64,000 bases of DNA from Clostridium sp. chh4-2 (GCF_002899675.1 NZ_PKUU01000007.1:186001-250000); one strand, 5' to 3'; numbered from the stretch's first letter, positions 43,937 to 53,671 are shown. The notes: a model not told the origin generated them from the sequence alone. Numbers and translations are program-made.

Positions 43937-44554
43937 ATGGGCGGACTTTTTTCAATCGAAAACCCTGTATGGCGTTTTGTAAATAAATTACTCCACGTGC
44001 TGCTGCTCAACGTTCTCTGGATCGTCTGCTCCCTTCCCCTTTTCACTATGGGGGCCGCAACAACGGCAGTCTATTATGTAACGTTAAAGATGGTACGGGA
44101 TGAAGAGGGATACACCATAAAGAGCTTTTTCGACGCCTTTAAAACCAATTTCAAACAGGCCACAGCCATATGGCTGATTCTGGTTGTCATCGGGGCGTTT
44201 ATCGGGGCGGATTTAACCGTATACATGAGATCGTCTTCCATCAGTATCTTTGGAATGATTCTCATGGCCGCGTTCTTTGCGGTTGCAGTGATATACATAT
44301 TTGAACATATCTATGTATTTTCCCTGCTGGCCAGATTCGACAATACGGTATGGGGAACCATGAAAAATGCGTTTCTCATGTCCATCCGTCATCTGCCCTA
44401 CAGCATCCTCATGGTGGCCTCCAATGTGATTCTGACAGCAATCGGCTTTCTGGCATTTCCGCCGATTCTGCTGTTCGGTCTTCCTTTGATGGCATTTGTG
44501 AATTCTCTGTTTCTGGTAAAGATTTTCGACAGGTATCAAATAAAAGAAGATTAG
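43937..44554 (+). CDS. DUF624 (YesL-like) membrane protein
   Basis: A 205-residue protein with about five hydrophobic segments and the DUF624 opening WRFVNKLLHVLLLNVLWIVCSLPLFTMGAATTAVYYV. Members are regularly found with Lpl-type oligosaccharide ABC and rhamnogalacturonan or other polysaccharide genes in Firmicutes, but no biochemical role is established. GAGAGGT precedes the ATG. It closes the catabolic operon before a strong terminator. An accessory role in transport or sensing is inferred from context alone. Confidence 0.85.
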   Translation: MGGLFSIENPVWRFVNKLLHVLLLNVLWIVCSLPLFTMGAATTAVYYVTLKMVRDEEGYTIKSFFDAFKTNFKQATAIWLILVVIGAFIGADLTVYMRSSSISIFGMILMAAFFAVAVIYIFEHIYVFSLLARFDNTVWGTMKNAFLMSIRHLPYSILMVASNVILTAIGFLAFPPILLFGLPLMAFVNSLFLVKIFDRYQIKED

Positions 44555-44576
44555 GTTTATTGGACATTAATCAAAA

Positions 44577-44635
44577 GGATTGGCCGGCGAAAGGGACACA
44601 TATGCATCCCTCTCACCGGTCAATCCCTATTTTTT
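44577..44635. terminator. Terminator after the heparinase/sulfatase operon
   Basis: An 11-pair stem (44577-44587 with 44616-44626, one G-U) includes an inner GGGA/TCCC hairpin and is followed by a T-run at 44630-44635. It overlaps the stop region of the convergent chemotaxis receptor gene. Confidence 0.7.
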
Positions 44636-46306
44636 CAGTCTCACATGGCTAACGTATTCTTTCAGAGTCTCTGCCAGTCCGAACAGTTCTTCGCTTGTAG
44701 CTGCGCTTTCTTCTGCGGCAGCTGAAGTGGTCTGCACGACATCAGAAATCTGGTTGACGCTCTCTGAAATCTGGCTGATCACTTCAAACTGCCTGTTTAT
44801 GTCCGCAGACAGCTGATCCATATGTTCTGTGGCAACCTCAGCTTTTTTCACCACTTCCAAAAGATTATCGGCCGTATCAGATGCCAGTTTCATCCCTTTT
44901 TCTACCGACGCAACAGCTGTTTCAATCAGGACGCCGGTGCTTTTCACCGCCCCGGAAGACTTATTGGCGAGATTACGGACTTCATCTGCCACAACGGCAA
45001 ATCCTTTGCCTGCGCCGCCGGCCCGGGCCGCTTCTACAGATGCATTTAAAGCCAGAATATTGGTCTGGAATGCGATTTCCTCAATGGTCTTAATCACCTT
45101 TTTGATCTCGGCCGTGGAATTGTTCATCTCTTTCATGGCTCCCAGCATCTCCTGCATTTTCCTGTTGCTGGCATATATTTCATTTCCCGCCTTCATGGCA
45201 ATCTCTTTATTTCTGTCTGCGCTTTCCGCATTGGCCTTCATCTGCTCTGTAATCTGGTTTATTGCCACGGCAAGCTCTTCCACGGATGCAGCCTGTTCCG
45301 TCGCTCCCCGGCTCAGTACCTGGGCTCCTGAGGATACCAGGCGGGAATGGGTTGAGACTTCTTCCGATGCGCTGATGATCTGTTTCATCGTGGCATTTAA
45401 ACTGTCGGTAATGCCTGTAAGAGATTCCTTAATGACCTTAAAATCGCCGATATAATCCGACGTGATCTCTGCCGTCAAATCACCCGTTGACAGCGTGTTT
45501 AAGACCGCTGCCGTCCCCTGCATATAATTTTTCACCAATTCCATGCTGTTTCCGATGGTTTCCGCAAAAATTCCGATCTCGTCCGATGTTTGAATATCCA
45601 TAAGCAGTTCATTTTGGGATATCCGTTCCAGCTGTCCCTCATCGATATTCTTTGAAAACTCCGTCAGCCGGGTCATCGGTTTTGATACGGCCATTTCCAC
45701 ATAATGTTTCAGCACAGCCAGGCCGCAGACCAGAAAAAGGATGCCCACAATACAGACGGTAACAATGGCCCGGTACAGCTGTCTTGTAGCAGTATCCATA
45801 GAAATCCCGGAAAAAATAGCTCCGATAATCCGTCCGTCTCCGTCTCGAAACGGCACATAAGAGCACAAGTGAGGAACTCCTAAAATATCGGCCGCCCCTA
45901 TATAGGATTCGCCGTTTTCCAGAACCTTCTTTGCTATCTCCGGTGAAAGTTCCGAACCCACTATCCGTTTTCCGTCTTTAATGATCGTCGTACTGACGCG
46001 GATATTTCCCTCAAAAATCGTGAATTCACATCCAACCATATTCTTTAGCTGATCAAGAAGCCGGGTCTGATCAGAGGCCAGATCCTCTGCAGATATGGAG
46101 GACGCAAGAAGGTTCGTTCCTACCGCACAGTCATTTTTCAGCATGTCCAGCGTCAATTTGCGAAATATGCTGATGCAGATCGCCAATATGGAAATTATGC
46201 AGACAATGAGCATAATTCCGACTAATAAATTAATTTTTGTACCAATTTTTTTGATCCTGATCTTCACGTTCAATCCGGTTTCATCCTCCAGTAAGCACAT
46301 TTTCAC
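44627..46306 (-). CDS. Methyl-accepting chemotaxis protein
   Basis: A receptor of about 550 residues. A membrane helix near 28-50, a roughly 130-residue extracellular single-Cache-like region containing YIGAADILGVPHLCSYVPFR, a second helix near 182-205, a HAMP domain, and the long signalling coiled coil with hairpin tip EIAFQTNILALNASVEAARAG. It would signal extracellular ligands to CheA. The start is uncertain: GTG at 46306, ATG at 46300, or TTG at 46273 with GGAGG 11 bases upstream. Convergent with the uronate operon, so it may sense related nutrients; this is a guess. Confidence 0.9.
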   Translation of the reverse strand: MKMCLLEDETGLNVKIRIKKIGTKINLLVGIMLIVCIISILAICISIFRKLTLDMLKNDCAVGTNLLASSISAEDLASDQTRLLDQLKNMVGCEFTIFEGNIRVSTTIIKDGKRIVGSELSPEIAKKVLENGESYIGAADILGVPHLCSYVPFRDGDGRIIGAIFSGISMDTATRQLYRAIVTVCIVGILFLVCGLAVLKHYVEMAVSKPMTRLTEFSKNIDEGQLERISQNELLMDIQTSDEIGIFAETIGNSMELVKNYMQGTAAVLNTLSTGDLTAEITSDYIGDFKVIKESLTGITDSLNATMKQIISASEEVSTHSRLVSSGAQVLSRGATEQAASVEELAVAINQITEQMKANAESADRNKEIAMKAGNEIYASNRKMQEMLGAMKEMNNSTAEIKKVIKTIEEIAFQTNILALNASVEAARAGGAGKGFAVVADEVRNLANKSSGAVKSTGVLIETAVASVEKGMKLASDTADNLLEVVKKAEVATEHMDQLSADINRQFEVISQISESVNQISDVVQTTSAAAEESAATSEELFGLAETLKEYVSHVRLKK

Positions 46307-46441
46307 CCCATCCGTCCCAATAACTGCGCTCCAAACGGACAGCCGGAATTAAAGGGACAATCAGTTGAAGTATACCACAGATACCAGAAGATATCTATTA
46401 TAACCGGAGGAAATATCACGCCGGCGGCAGCCGCTTTTCCT

Positions 46442-47338
46442 CTATAAAATCTGTATATAATCCAGCTCGTTTATTTTCTCCTTCAGGCACTTTAAAAATG
46501 CCTCCGTAAGCAGCGGTTTCCTCTCTTTTCCCAACAAATAATAGATAATTCTGGGAGGCGGACCATCTTTCAGCTCAAACACATTTAACCCAAGCCGTCT
46601 GCCGATGGCATGCCCCACCGAAGCCGGCGCCACCGCCCATACATCTTCCCTCTGAAGAAATCCCTCCAGCAAAGACATCTGGTCCAAAAATACGTTCGGC
46701 TGGGCGGCGGGCTGAAACCAATAATCGTGCCAGATATCATATTCCGGATTCCAGGGCAGGCGCACCTCCTTATGAGGGTCCAGCTCCGCAGGAGAGATTA
46801 CAGGAACATCCAATCCGGCGAAGACCGGACATTTTTTCAGACAGACCATGGGCTCCCGAAACAAAGGAATGGTCTCGACATGCCTGGAAAACATGTCATC
46901 GGATATAATCGCAAGATCCACCTCTCCCTTTTCCACATAATCATAGGCCTCCAGCGAATGATAATTGTGAAACATCAGGCTGACGCCGGGATTTTCGTTC
47001 ATAAAATCGGGAAATATCTCCGGCAGCAGATAGGTGCTGACGCTGCCCACCGAAGAAAGATGAAACGTATGGTTCCGATTCAGGTCAGGCAGGTTCTTAG
47101 CCTCCTTCCAAAGTCTTTGAAACTGTTCGGCGACCGCAATAAACGCCCTTCCTTCCCCTGTCAGTTCCACAGTGCGGATTCCTTTGCTTCTTTTTATAAG
47201 ACAATACCCCAATTCCTTTTCAAGCGCGCTCAGATGGCGGCTTAACGCCGGCTGCGTCACATACAGCTTTTCCGCGGCCAGACTGATGCTTCCGTATTTC
47301 ACTATGGCAAGAAATGCCCCTGTCTCTGCTAATGTCAT
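46442..47338 (-). CDS. LysR family transcriptional regulator
   Basis: A 298-residue regulator. The N-terminal winged HTH (GSISLAAEKLYVTQPALSRHLSALEKELG) is followed by a two-lobed effector-binding domain. GAGGTGAT lies 6 bases before the ATG. It is divergent from the MATE transporter gene with about 135 bases between the starts, the usual arrangement when a LysR protein controls its neighbour. The effector is unknown. Confidence 0.92.
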   Translation of the reverse strand: MTLAETGAFLAIVKYGSISLAAEKLYVTQPALSRHLSALEKELGYCLIKRSKGIRTVELTGEGRAFIAVAEQFQRLWKEAKNLPDLNRNHTFHLSSVGSVSTYLLPEIFPDFMNENPGVSLMFHNYHSLEAYDYVEKGEVDLAIISDDMFSRHVETIPLFREPMVCLKKCPVFAGLDVPVISPAELDPHKEVRLPWNPEYDIWHDYWFQPAAQPNVFLDQMSLLEGFLQREDVWAVAPASVGHAIGRRLGLNVFELKDGPPPRIIYYLLGKERKPLLTEAFLKCLKEKINELDYIQIL

Positions 47339-47472
47339 GCCTTATCACCTCAAAATATGTCTATTCAGTTATATTATATCGTTTAAATAAGCATTATACA
47401 ACAAACCGTCTCCGTGATATATTCCTAATTGAAATAATACCGTACAATATGAGTATACAGGAGAAACACAGA

Positions 47473-48804
47473 ATGAAAAATCAGGATCTGACATCAGGCA
47501 ATATAAAAACACAATTATTCACTCTCGCCCTTCCGCTGTTGGCAGGCAGCATTCTGCAGCAGCTTTACAATACCGCGGATACCGTTATTCTGGGCAGATA
47601 TGCGGGTATGGAAGCATTTGGCGCCGTGGGCGTGGCAGGTACGGTTATGAACCTCTTCATCTTCATTCTCAGCGGTTCCTGCACCGGAATGACCGTACTT
47701 TTTGCCCAATTTTACGGCAGGAAAGCTATGGATCAATTTCGTATGGAATCATTTCTCACCCTTATATTCGGAGGAGGGCTAACTGTAGTGTTCAGCTTGT
47801 CTGCGGTGATGATGACAGAGCCTCTGCTCCGTCTGATTCATACGCCCGCATCTGTTTTTCCATATGCAAAAAGCTATTTGATGATCATATTTTCAGGACT
47901 TATCATCACCTATCTGTACAACCTGTTTTCCTCAATATTAAGGGCCGCAGGTAATACAAAAGCCGCCTTCCTGTTTCTGGCGGCGGCGATTATCACTAAT
48001 ATCGTATTGGATCTTCTGTTTGTTGCAAAAGCAAGGATGGGCACAGCCGGCGCAGCTTTAGCAACCGTGCTGGCGCAGCTGCTTTCCGTTCTGCTCTGCA
48101 TCATCTACACGAAAAGGCGTTATCCGGAACTGCTGTTTACCGGAAAAGACATGCATTTTGACAGGGCAATGGCTAAGAAGACCTTATCATTCAGCTTTGC
48201 CGCTGCTCTCCATCAATCCAGCCTTTATATCGGAAAACTTCTGATTCAGGGAACGGTTAATACCTTGGGAACCGAAGCGGTCTACGGCTATACGGCAGCC
48301 ACGCGGATCGAAGGCTTTGCCAACTCCTTTGGAGACAGCCAAAGCCAGGCGCTGTCCGTATTCACTGCCCAAAACTGGGGTGCCGGGAAAAAAGACCGGG
48401 TGCGGCTGGGCATAAAACACGGATTTCTTCTGCTCGCCGCCATGGGATTAGCATTGAGTCTGCTCATGTATACTAAAGCAGTTCCCCTGACCGCGCTGCT
48501 CACCGGCGATGGACACAGCCAGGCCATCACAGCCGGTTCCGGCTATCTGAGGGCCATCTCTGCATTCTACATTCTCTGTTTTATTGGAAATGTATTCGTC
48601 GGTTATTTCCGCGGCATCGGGCTGGTAAAAGTCCCGGTGACCGGCGCCGCCCTGCATATCTCCATACGGGTTCTGCTCTCCTGCCTGCTTGCGCCTGAGT
48701 TGGGGCTGACCGCCGTCTCACTGGCTACAGGAGCGGGATGGGCGGCTGTCGTTCTATTCTTCCTCGCCCTGTTCTTCCGCTCCAAATGCCATAGTGAGAC
48801 CTGA
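47473..48804 (+). CDS. MATE family efflux transporter
   Basis: A 443-residue polytopic protein with about 12 membrane helices and the MATE features LALPLLAGSILQQLYNTADTVILG at the start and AATRIEGFANSFGDSQSQALSVF in the second half. It exports cationic or drug-like compounds using an ion gradient. AGGAG at 47459-47463 supports the ATG at 47473; a longer in-frame extension to 47314 would overlap the LysR gene and lacks membrane character. Likely under control of the divergent LysR regulator. Confidence 0.92.
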   Translation: MKNQDLTSGNIKTQLFTLALPLLAGSILQQLYNTADTVILGRYAGMEAFGAVGVAGTVMNLFIFILSGSCTGMTVLFAQFYGRKAMDQFRMESFLTLIFGGGLTVVFSLSAVMMTEPLLRLIHTPASVFPYAKSYLMIIFSGLIITYLYNLFSSILRAAGNTKAAFLFLAAAIITNIVLDLLFVAKARMGTAGAALATVLAQLLSVLLCIIYTKRRYPELLFTGKDMHFDRAMAKKTLSFSFAAALHQSSLYIGKLLIQGTVNTLGTEAVYGYTAATRIEGFANSFGDSQSQALSVFTAQNWGAGKKDRVRLGIKHGFLLLAAMGLALSLLMYTKAVPLTALLTGDGHSQAITAGSGYLRAISAFYILCFIGNVFVGYFRGIGLVKVPVTGAALHISIRVLLSCLLAPELGLTAVSLATGAGWAAVVLFFLALFFRSKCHSET

Positions 48805-48814
48805 AATCAGCTCA

Positions 48815-50386
48815 TCACTCTTGTTCTCTTTGATAGACGCATACCCTGGCCCGTCCGCCCTCCTTGGCGGCATACAAGGCGGAATCACTGTTGCGGATCA
48901 GCTCGTCGATATCCAGCTTATTCCCTTCCGCCTGAGCGATTCCTATGCTGGCGGAAAGATCTTTCCAGCAAGGAGATTTTGTAAATTCCTCTCTCATCCG
49001 GTCCAAAAGCCGCTCAGACTTAACCGCCAGCTCTCCGATATCCCGTTTCCCGCAAATGGCAATCAAAAACTCATCTCCGCCGATGCGGGCGATAAATTCT
49101 TCCGGAAAACATTCCTGCATCAGACGGGCCGTCATAATAAGAGCCTCATCTCCGGCCTGATGTCCAAAATTATCATTAACACTCTTAAAACGATCCAAGT
49201 CCAGATACAAAAGAGAAAACATCTCCCCTGACCGGTTCTTGCTCAAAAAGCGGTACAGACTCCGTCTGTTGTTCACTCCCGTAAGGAAATCCGTATTGGA
49301 ATTGCGCAGAATCTGCTGTTCCATAGCCCGCTCCATCGTAATATCCCTGTAAATGCAGATTCTTCCTATCTCATTCTGAAACACATCATAAATCGGCTCT
49401 TCATGCAGTTCCAAAAGCCGCTCCATATCGTCCTTATCACAGTGAATCTTAACTTCAGGATAGCCTTCCCACTCGTCTCTTCCTTTATCTCCCAAAGCCC
49501 GGTAAGACCAGGCTTCATAATTCTTCCCGATAATGTCTTTGCCGGATACATTAAAGTACTCCTCGAACTTGCCGTTGGCATTGATCACATTACCGTCTTT
49601 ATTCCATACCAGAATCCCAAAGGGCATACTGCGCAGGATGATCTCCATCTCGGCGCCCTTATTCTGCAAATCCGTGATATCATGTCCGATTCCAACAGTT
49701 CCCCAGATACTTCCGTCTTCTCCAAACAAAGGAGCTTTATAAGTGTTGAACTGCCGCATGCCATGCTGGCTTTTAACCGCTTCGGAAGACTGGCATTTTT
49801 TGTGATGGGTTAAGACGTATTCATCCGTCTCTTTGCAGACGAACTGCCCCCGCTCAAACTCTTCCCGGGAAACATCCCAGATATAACAGTGATCCTTGCC
49901 TGTCACGTCCTGCTTCTCTTTTCCCACGATATCGCAGAACACGTCATTTACCTTTACATGAAGACCTTCAAGGTTTTTAATCCACACCATATCGGGAATG
50001 CAGTCCAACAGGGTATCCATGCAGTTTTCTGTAAAATTATATTCTTTTTCCAACCAAATATATTCCAAAATCCGTTTGAAGCGAAGGGCGGTCAGGCGCT
50101 CATTCAATGGCTTTGTCCAAATATCGAAGGCATTATTCAATAAACCCGGCTCCATCTGCTCCAATCCGTCATTTTCCGTACATATAATAAACCTTCCATC
50201 ATATATTTCATCTGAAGGGGGGGAGTCCATGATAATAAGATCCGCCTTAGCTGATTTAAGTTCATCTGCGGATGCGGCCGTAACAATGACGCTGTCAGCC
50301 CCTTCCGGAGAAGGCACTTTGCTTAAAAGCTCTTCTAAAACTTTTGACTCACTGATAATAACCGTATTGAGTATATAGCGATTCAT
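48815..50386 (-). CDS. PAS-domain diguanylate cyclase (GGDEF)
   Basis: A 523-residue cytoplasmic signalling enzyme. The N-terminal 1-100 resembles a receiver-like domain without clear phospho-acceptor features. Two PAS domains follow (about 110-235 and 240-350), then a GGDEF domain (about 355-520) with intact IGGDEF, implying c-di-GMP synthesis. The inhibitory RxxD upstream of GGDEF is not evident. GGAGGGG just before the ATG at 50386 decides the start over 50419. It ends 10 bases from the convergent MATE gene. The signal is unknown; PAS plus anaerobe context suggests redox or small-molecule sensing. Confidence 0.9.
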   Translation of the reverse strand: MNRYILNTVIISESKVLEELLSKVPSPEGADSVIVTAASADELKSAKADLIIMDSPPSDEIYDGRFIICTENDGLEQMEPGLLNNAFDIWTKPLNERLTALRFKRILEYIWLEKEYNFTENCMDTLLDCIPDMVWIKNLEGLHVKVNDVFCDIVGKEKQDVTGKDHCYIWDVSREEFERGQFVCKETDEYVLTHHKKCQSSEAVKSQHGMRQFNTYKAPLFGEDGSIWGTVGIGHDITDLQNKGAEMEIILRSMPFGILVWNKDGNVINANGKFEEYFNVSGKDIIGKNYEAWSYRALGDKGRDEWEGYPEVKIHCDKDDMERLLELHEEPIYDVFQNEIGRICIYRDITMERAMEQQILRNSNTDFLTGVNNRRSLYRFLSKNRSGEMFSLLYLDLDRFKSVNDNFGHQAGDEALIMTARLMQECFPEEFIARIGGDEFLIAICGKRDIGELAVKSERLLDRMREEFTKSPCWKDLSASIGIAQAEGNKLDIDELIRNSDSALYAAKEGGRARVCVYQREQE

Positions 50387-50712
50387 ACTTCCCCTCCAAA
50401 CTGCGCCCCGAAACAACATTTACTTAGTATTAACTATACTACAATGAGGGGGGATCGTCTATATTTTAAATGGGACTTGGGAGTGTTTTTTCGTAAAAAA
50501 ACTATATTTTACGAGGATTTAGCCAACGTAAATTTTTATAGTGGAAAATAGTCGAAAATGGCTTGTAAATACAGGCCGAAAATGGCTTTGAGAAAAATAT
50601 AACGATAATTTATTTTTATCAATTGATTATTTCTTATTATTATACTTTATTATTATTTTCTGATATACTGGAAATATATGTCAAGTCAACAACAAAAGGA
50701 GGATAAGGGTCA
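50387..50712. promoter_or_regulatory. asr upstream region with 12-bp direct repeats
   Basis: CGAAAATGGCTT occurs at 50553-50564 and again at 50577-50588, a 24-base period that would place the copies on the same DNA face region. A possible -10, TATACT at 50664-50669, lies about 75 bases further on. GGAGG precedes the asrA start. The rest is AT-rich and featureless. Confidence 0.4.
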
Positions 50713-51738
50713 ATGGGTTACAAAGTAAGCTATGAACAGGCGGACGGGATCTTTAAAAAGCTCAGTGAAACATATGAAATCTGGGCTCCCAAACGTCTTG
50801 AGGGGAAGGGCAGATATTCTCAGACCGATATGATTCGATACGAAAAAATTTGCCGCGCGGACGAGATTGAATACAAGGAAAAATCAGATTTTCCGGCGAA
50901 AGAGGTGCTCAGCCCAATTACGCAGTCGTTATTCTATTTTACAGAAGACGAATTCATCGAAAGCAAGGCTGCAAACAAGAAACTCCTGATCTTCATGCGC
51001 CCCTGCGACATTCACGCCCAGCATCACCAGGAACGGATTTATATGGGCAACGGCGGATTTGAAGATATGTATTATAAGAGAATGAACGAAAAAGTTAAGA
51101 TTGTCATGATGGAATGCACAACAGGATGGGATACCTGTTTCTGCGTCAGCATGGGCACAAACCGTGCGGAGGATTATGCCGCAGCTGTCCGCTTCGGGGA
51201 TCAGGATCTGATGTTCGATATCACTGATGAAGAACTGGTTCCGTATTTTGACGGCCTGGAAGAAAACAGCTTTAAACCGGATTACATAGAAAAGAATGAA
51301 ATTTCCCTTACCGTTCCTGAGATCCGTGACAAAGAAGTCCTGACAAAATTAAAAGAGCATCCGATGTGGCAGGAATATAATAAGCGCTGCATTTCCTGCG
51401 GAGCCTGTACGGTTGCATGCAGCACCTGCACCTGCTTCACCACCACGGATATCATTTACAATGAAAATGCCAATGTGGGCGAGCGCAAGCGCACAACTGC
51501 TTCCTGCCAGGTGGAAGGATTTTCCGATATGGCCGGCGGCATGAGCTTCCGCAACACTGCCGGAGACCGCATGCGTTACAAAGTGCTCCACAAATTCCAT
51601 GATTACAAGGCCCGCTTCAAAGATTTCCATATGTGTGTCGGATGTGGGCGCTGTATCGACCGCTGTCCGGAGTTCATCTCAATCGTTGCCACAGTGAACA
51701 AGATGGCAAAAGCGATTGATGAAATCACAGCAGAATAA
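50713..51738 (+). CDS. asrA: Anaerobic sulfite reductase subunit A
   Basis: A 341-residue iron-sulfur protein with two ferredoxin-type clusters: CISCGACTVACSTCTCF (about 227-243) and CVGCGRCIDRCPEF (about 307-320). This is the layout of AsrA, which passes electrons between AsrB and the catalytic subunit. The complex reduces sulfite to sulfide with NADH in the cytoplasm. First gene of asrABC; GGAGG lies 10 bases before the ATG. Its stop overlaps the upstream region of asrB. Presence fits an anaerobe that uses sulfite as electron sink or for sulfur supply. Confidence 0.94.
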   Translation: MGYKVSYEQADGIFKKLSETYEIWAPKRLEGKGRYSQTDMIRYEKICRADEIEYKEKSDFPAKEVLSPITQSLFYFTEDEFIESKAANKKLLIFMRPCDIHAQHHQERIYMGNGGFEDMYYKRMNEKVKIVMMECTTGWDTCFCVSMGTNRAEDYAAAVRFGDQDLMFDITDEELVPYFDGLEENSFKPDYIEKNEISLTVPEIRDKEVLTKLKEHPMWQEYNKRCISCGACTVACSTCTCFTTTDIIYNENANVGERKRTTASCQVEGFSDMAGGMSFRNTAGDRMRYKVLHKFHDYKARFKDFHMCVGCGRCIDRCPEFISIVATVNKMAKAIDEITAE

Positions 51739-51763
51739 TTTTGGAAAAGAGGTGGAGAAAGAG

Positions 51764-52555
51764 ATGAATAATATCATAAAACCGGTTGCATGCAGGATTA
51801 TGGATGTAAAACAGGAAAGCCTGCACGAATATACATTTAAAGTGGAAACCGATATCAAGCCGGAACACGGCCAGTTTTTACAGCTTTCCATCCCCAAGGT
51901 GGGCGAAGCTCCGATCTCAGTCAGCGCTTTCGGCGACGGCTGGATGGATTTCACCATCCGCTCCGTTGGAAAGGTGACCGATGAAATATTTGCAAAAAAG
52001 GCTGGAGACACCCTGTTTTTACGCGGCGCATACGGCAAAGGATGGCCGATCGACCAGTTTAAGGGCAAACACGTTGTTTTAATCACCGGCGGAACAGGGC
52101 TCGCACCTGTTAAGAGCATGCTGAACATGTTTTACGATCAGCCTGATTTCGTTAAAAGCGTGCATCTGATCTGCGGTTTCAAAAATGAGGACGGAATCAT
52201 TTTCAAAAATGATCTGGAACGCTGGAAGGAAAAATTCACCACAATTTACGCTCTGGACCGCGATCAAAAGGAAGGCTGGAGCACAGGCTTTGTAACAGAG
52301 TTCGTGGACAAAGTTCCTTTTGACAGTTTTGACGGAGATTATGCGGTTATTATCGTGGGCCCTCCGCCTATGATGAAGTTCACCGGACTGAAAGCAGTGG
52401 AGTGCGGCGTGCCGGAAGAAAAGATCTGGGTATCTTTCGAACGGAAGATGTCCTGCGCAGTCGGCAAATGCGGACACTGCCGTATTGACGAAGTATATGT
52501 ATGCCTGGACGGACCTGTATTTAACTACACCCAGGCCAAATATCTGGTGGATTAA
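51764..52555 (+). CDS. asrB: Anaerobic sulfite reductase subunit B
   Basis: A 263-residue flavoprotein of the ferredoxin-NADP reductase superfamily: an FAD-binding barrel, the NAD-binding segment VVLITGGTGLAPVKSML (about 110), and a C-terminal [2Fe-2S] Cys cluster with CAVGKCGHCRI and VCLDGPVF. It takes electrons from NADH. GGAG at 51754-51757, six bases before the ATG at 51764, is preferred over an in-frame ATG at 51716 inside asrA. Confidence 0.94.
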   Translation: MNNIIKPVACRIMDVKQESLHEYTFKVETDIKPEHGQFLQLSIPKVGEAPISVSAFGDGWMDFTIRSVGKVTDEIFAKKAGDTLFLRGAYGKGWPIDQFKGKHVVLITGGTGLAPVKSMLNMFYDQPDFVKSVHLICGFKNEDGIIFKNDLERWKEKFTTIYALDRDQKEGWSTGFVTEFVDKVPFDSFDGDYAVIIVGPPPMMKFTGLKAVECGVPEEKIWVSFERKMSCAVGKCGHCRIDEVYVCLDGPVFNYTQAKYLVD

Positions 52556-52573
52556 GAAAGGGGCGGAACGGTT

Positions 52574-53611
52574 ATGAATTACGATATTGATATTAAAAAA
52601 GTGCGGATCAACTGCTTCAGACAGTCCAAAGTCAAAGGTGAGTTCATGCTTCAGATGCGTGTACCCGGCGCATTGATTCAGGCAAAACATCTGAGCATGG
52701 TTCAGGAAATCTGTGAACGCTGGGGCAACGGAACGTTCCATATAGGAACAAGACAAACTCTGGATGTTCCCGGAGTTAAATACGAATATATTGAAGAAGT
52801 TAATAAATTCATCAAAGACTACATTCAAGAAGTGGATGTGGAGATGTGCAATGTGGACATGGATGTAGATGACTACGGTTATCCCACCATCGGAGCCCGT
52901 AATATAATGAGCTGTATCGGAAATGCCCACTGCATCAAGGGCAACGCCAACACCTACCAGCTGGCGCGCAAGATCGAGCGGATTATATTCCCATCCCATT
53001 ATCACATCAAAGTGGCGGTTGCCGGTTGTCCTAACGACTGCGTTAAAGCTAATTTCAACGACTTTGGCCTGATGGGCATCAACAAACAGGACTATGATAT
53101 TGACCGCTGTATCGGCTGCGGCTCCTGCGTAGAAGCCTGCCAGCATCATGCCACCGGAGTTTTAAGCCTGAATAAAAACGGCAAGATTGACAAAGATGCC
53201 TGCTGCTGCGTCGGCTGCGGCGAATGTTCTCTGATCTGCCCTACCGGAGCATGGACCAGAAACACCAAACAGCTGTACCGTGTAACCTTAGGCGGACGTA
53301 CCGGCAAACAGAATCCAAGAGCCGGCAAGCTGTTCATGAACTGGGTAACAGAAGACGTAGTCCTCGCCATGTTCGCCAACTGGCAGAAATTCTCCGCATG
53401 GGTTCTGGACTATAAACCGGAATACCTCCACGGCGGCCATCTGATCGACAGAGCCGGATATAAAGAGTTTAAGAAACATATCTTAGACGGCGTTGTGCTG
53501 AATCCTGAAGCTAAGGTTGCGGACGATATCTTCTGGGCTGAGAATGAGCAGAGAGGCAATATGCATGTTATGCCGATTTCACAGCATAAGGGAGCTGGCC
53601 CTCAGAATTAG
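52574..53611 (+). CDS. asrC: Anaerobic sulfite reductase subunit C (siroheme, catalytic)
   Basis: A 345-residue catalytic subunit. The siroheme/[4Fe-4S] motif is visible as CIGNAHC followed by CPNDC, and an inserted ferredoxin domain carries CIGCGSCVEACQ and CCCVGCGECSLICPTGAW. It performs the six-electron reduction of sulfite to sulfide. It ends the asr operon before a strong bidirectional terminator. Confidence 0.94.
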   Translation: MNYDIDIKKVRINCFRQSKVKGEFMLQMRVPGALIQAKHLSMVQEICERWGNGTFHIGTRQTLDVPGVKYEYIEEVNKFIKDYIQEVDVEMCNVDMDVDDYGYPTIGARNIMSCIGNAHCIKGNANTYQLARKIERIIFPSHYHIKVAVAGCPNDCVKANFNDFGLMGINKQDYDIDRCIGCGSCVEACQHHATGVLSLNKNGKIDKDACCCVGCGECSLICPTGAWTRNTKQLYRVTLGGRTGKQNPRAGKLFMNWVTEDVVLAMFANWQKFSAWVLDYKPEYLHGGHLIDRAGYKEFKKHILDGVVLNPEAKVADDIFWAENEQRGNMHVMPISQHKGAGPQN

Positions 53612-53671
53612 TTTGTTGGGTAAGTATAAACTATTGGGTTGAATATACGCCAGAAACAAGGCGGTTGAATA

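Noticed and set aside
46306-46441. Promoter for the chemotaxis receptor gene
   Set aside because: A TATACT is present, but no acceptable -35 or flagellar-type promoter could be paired with it.
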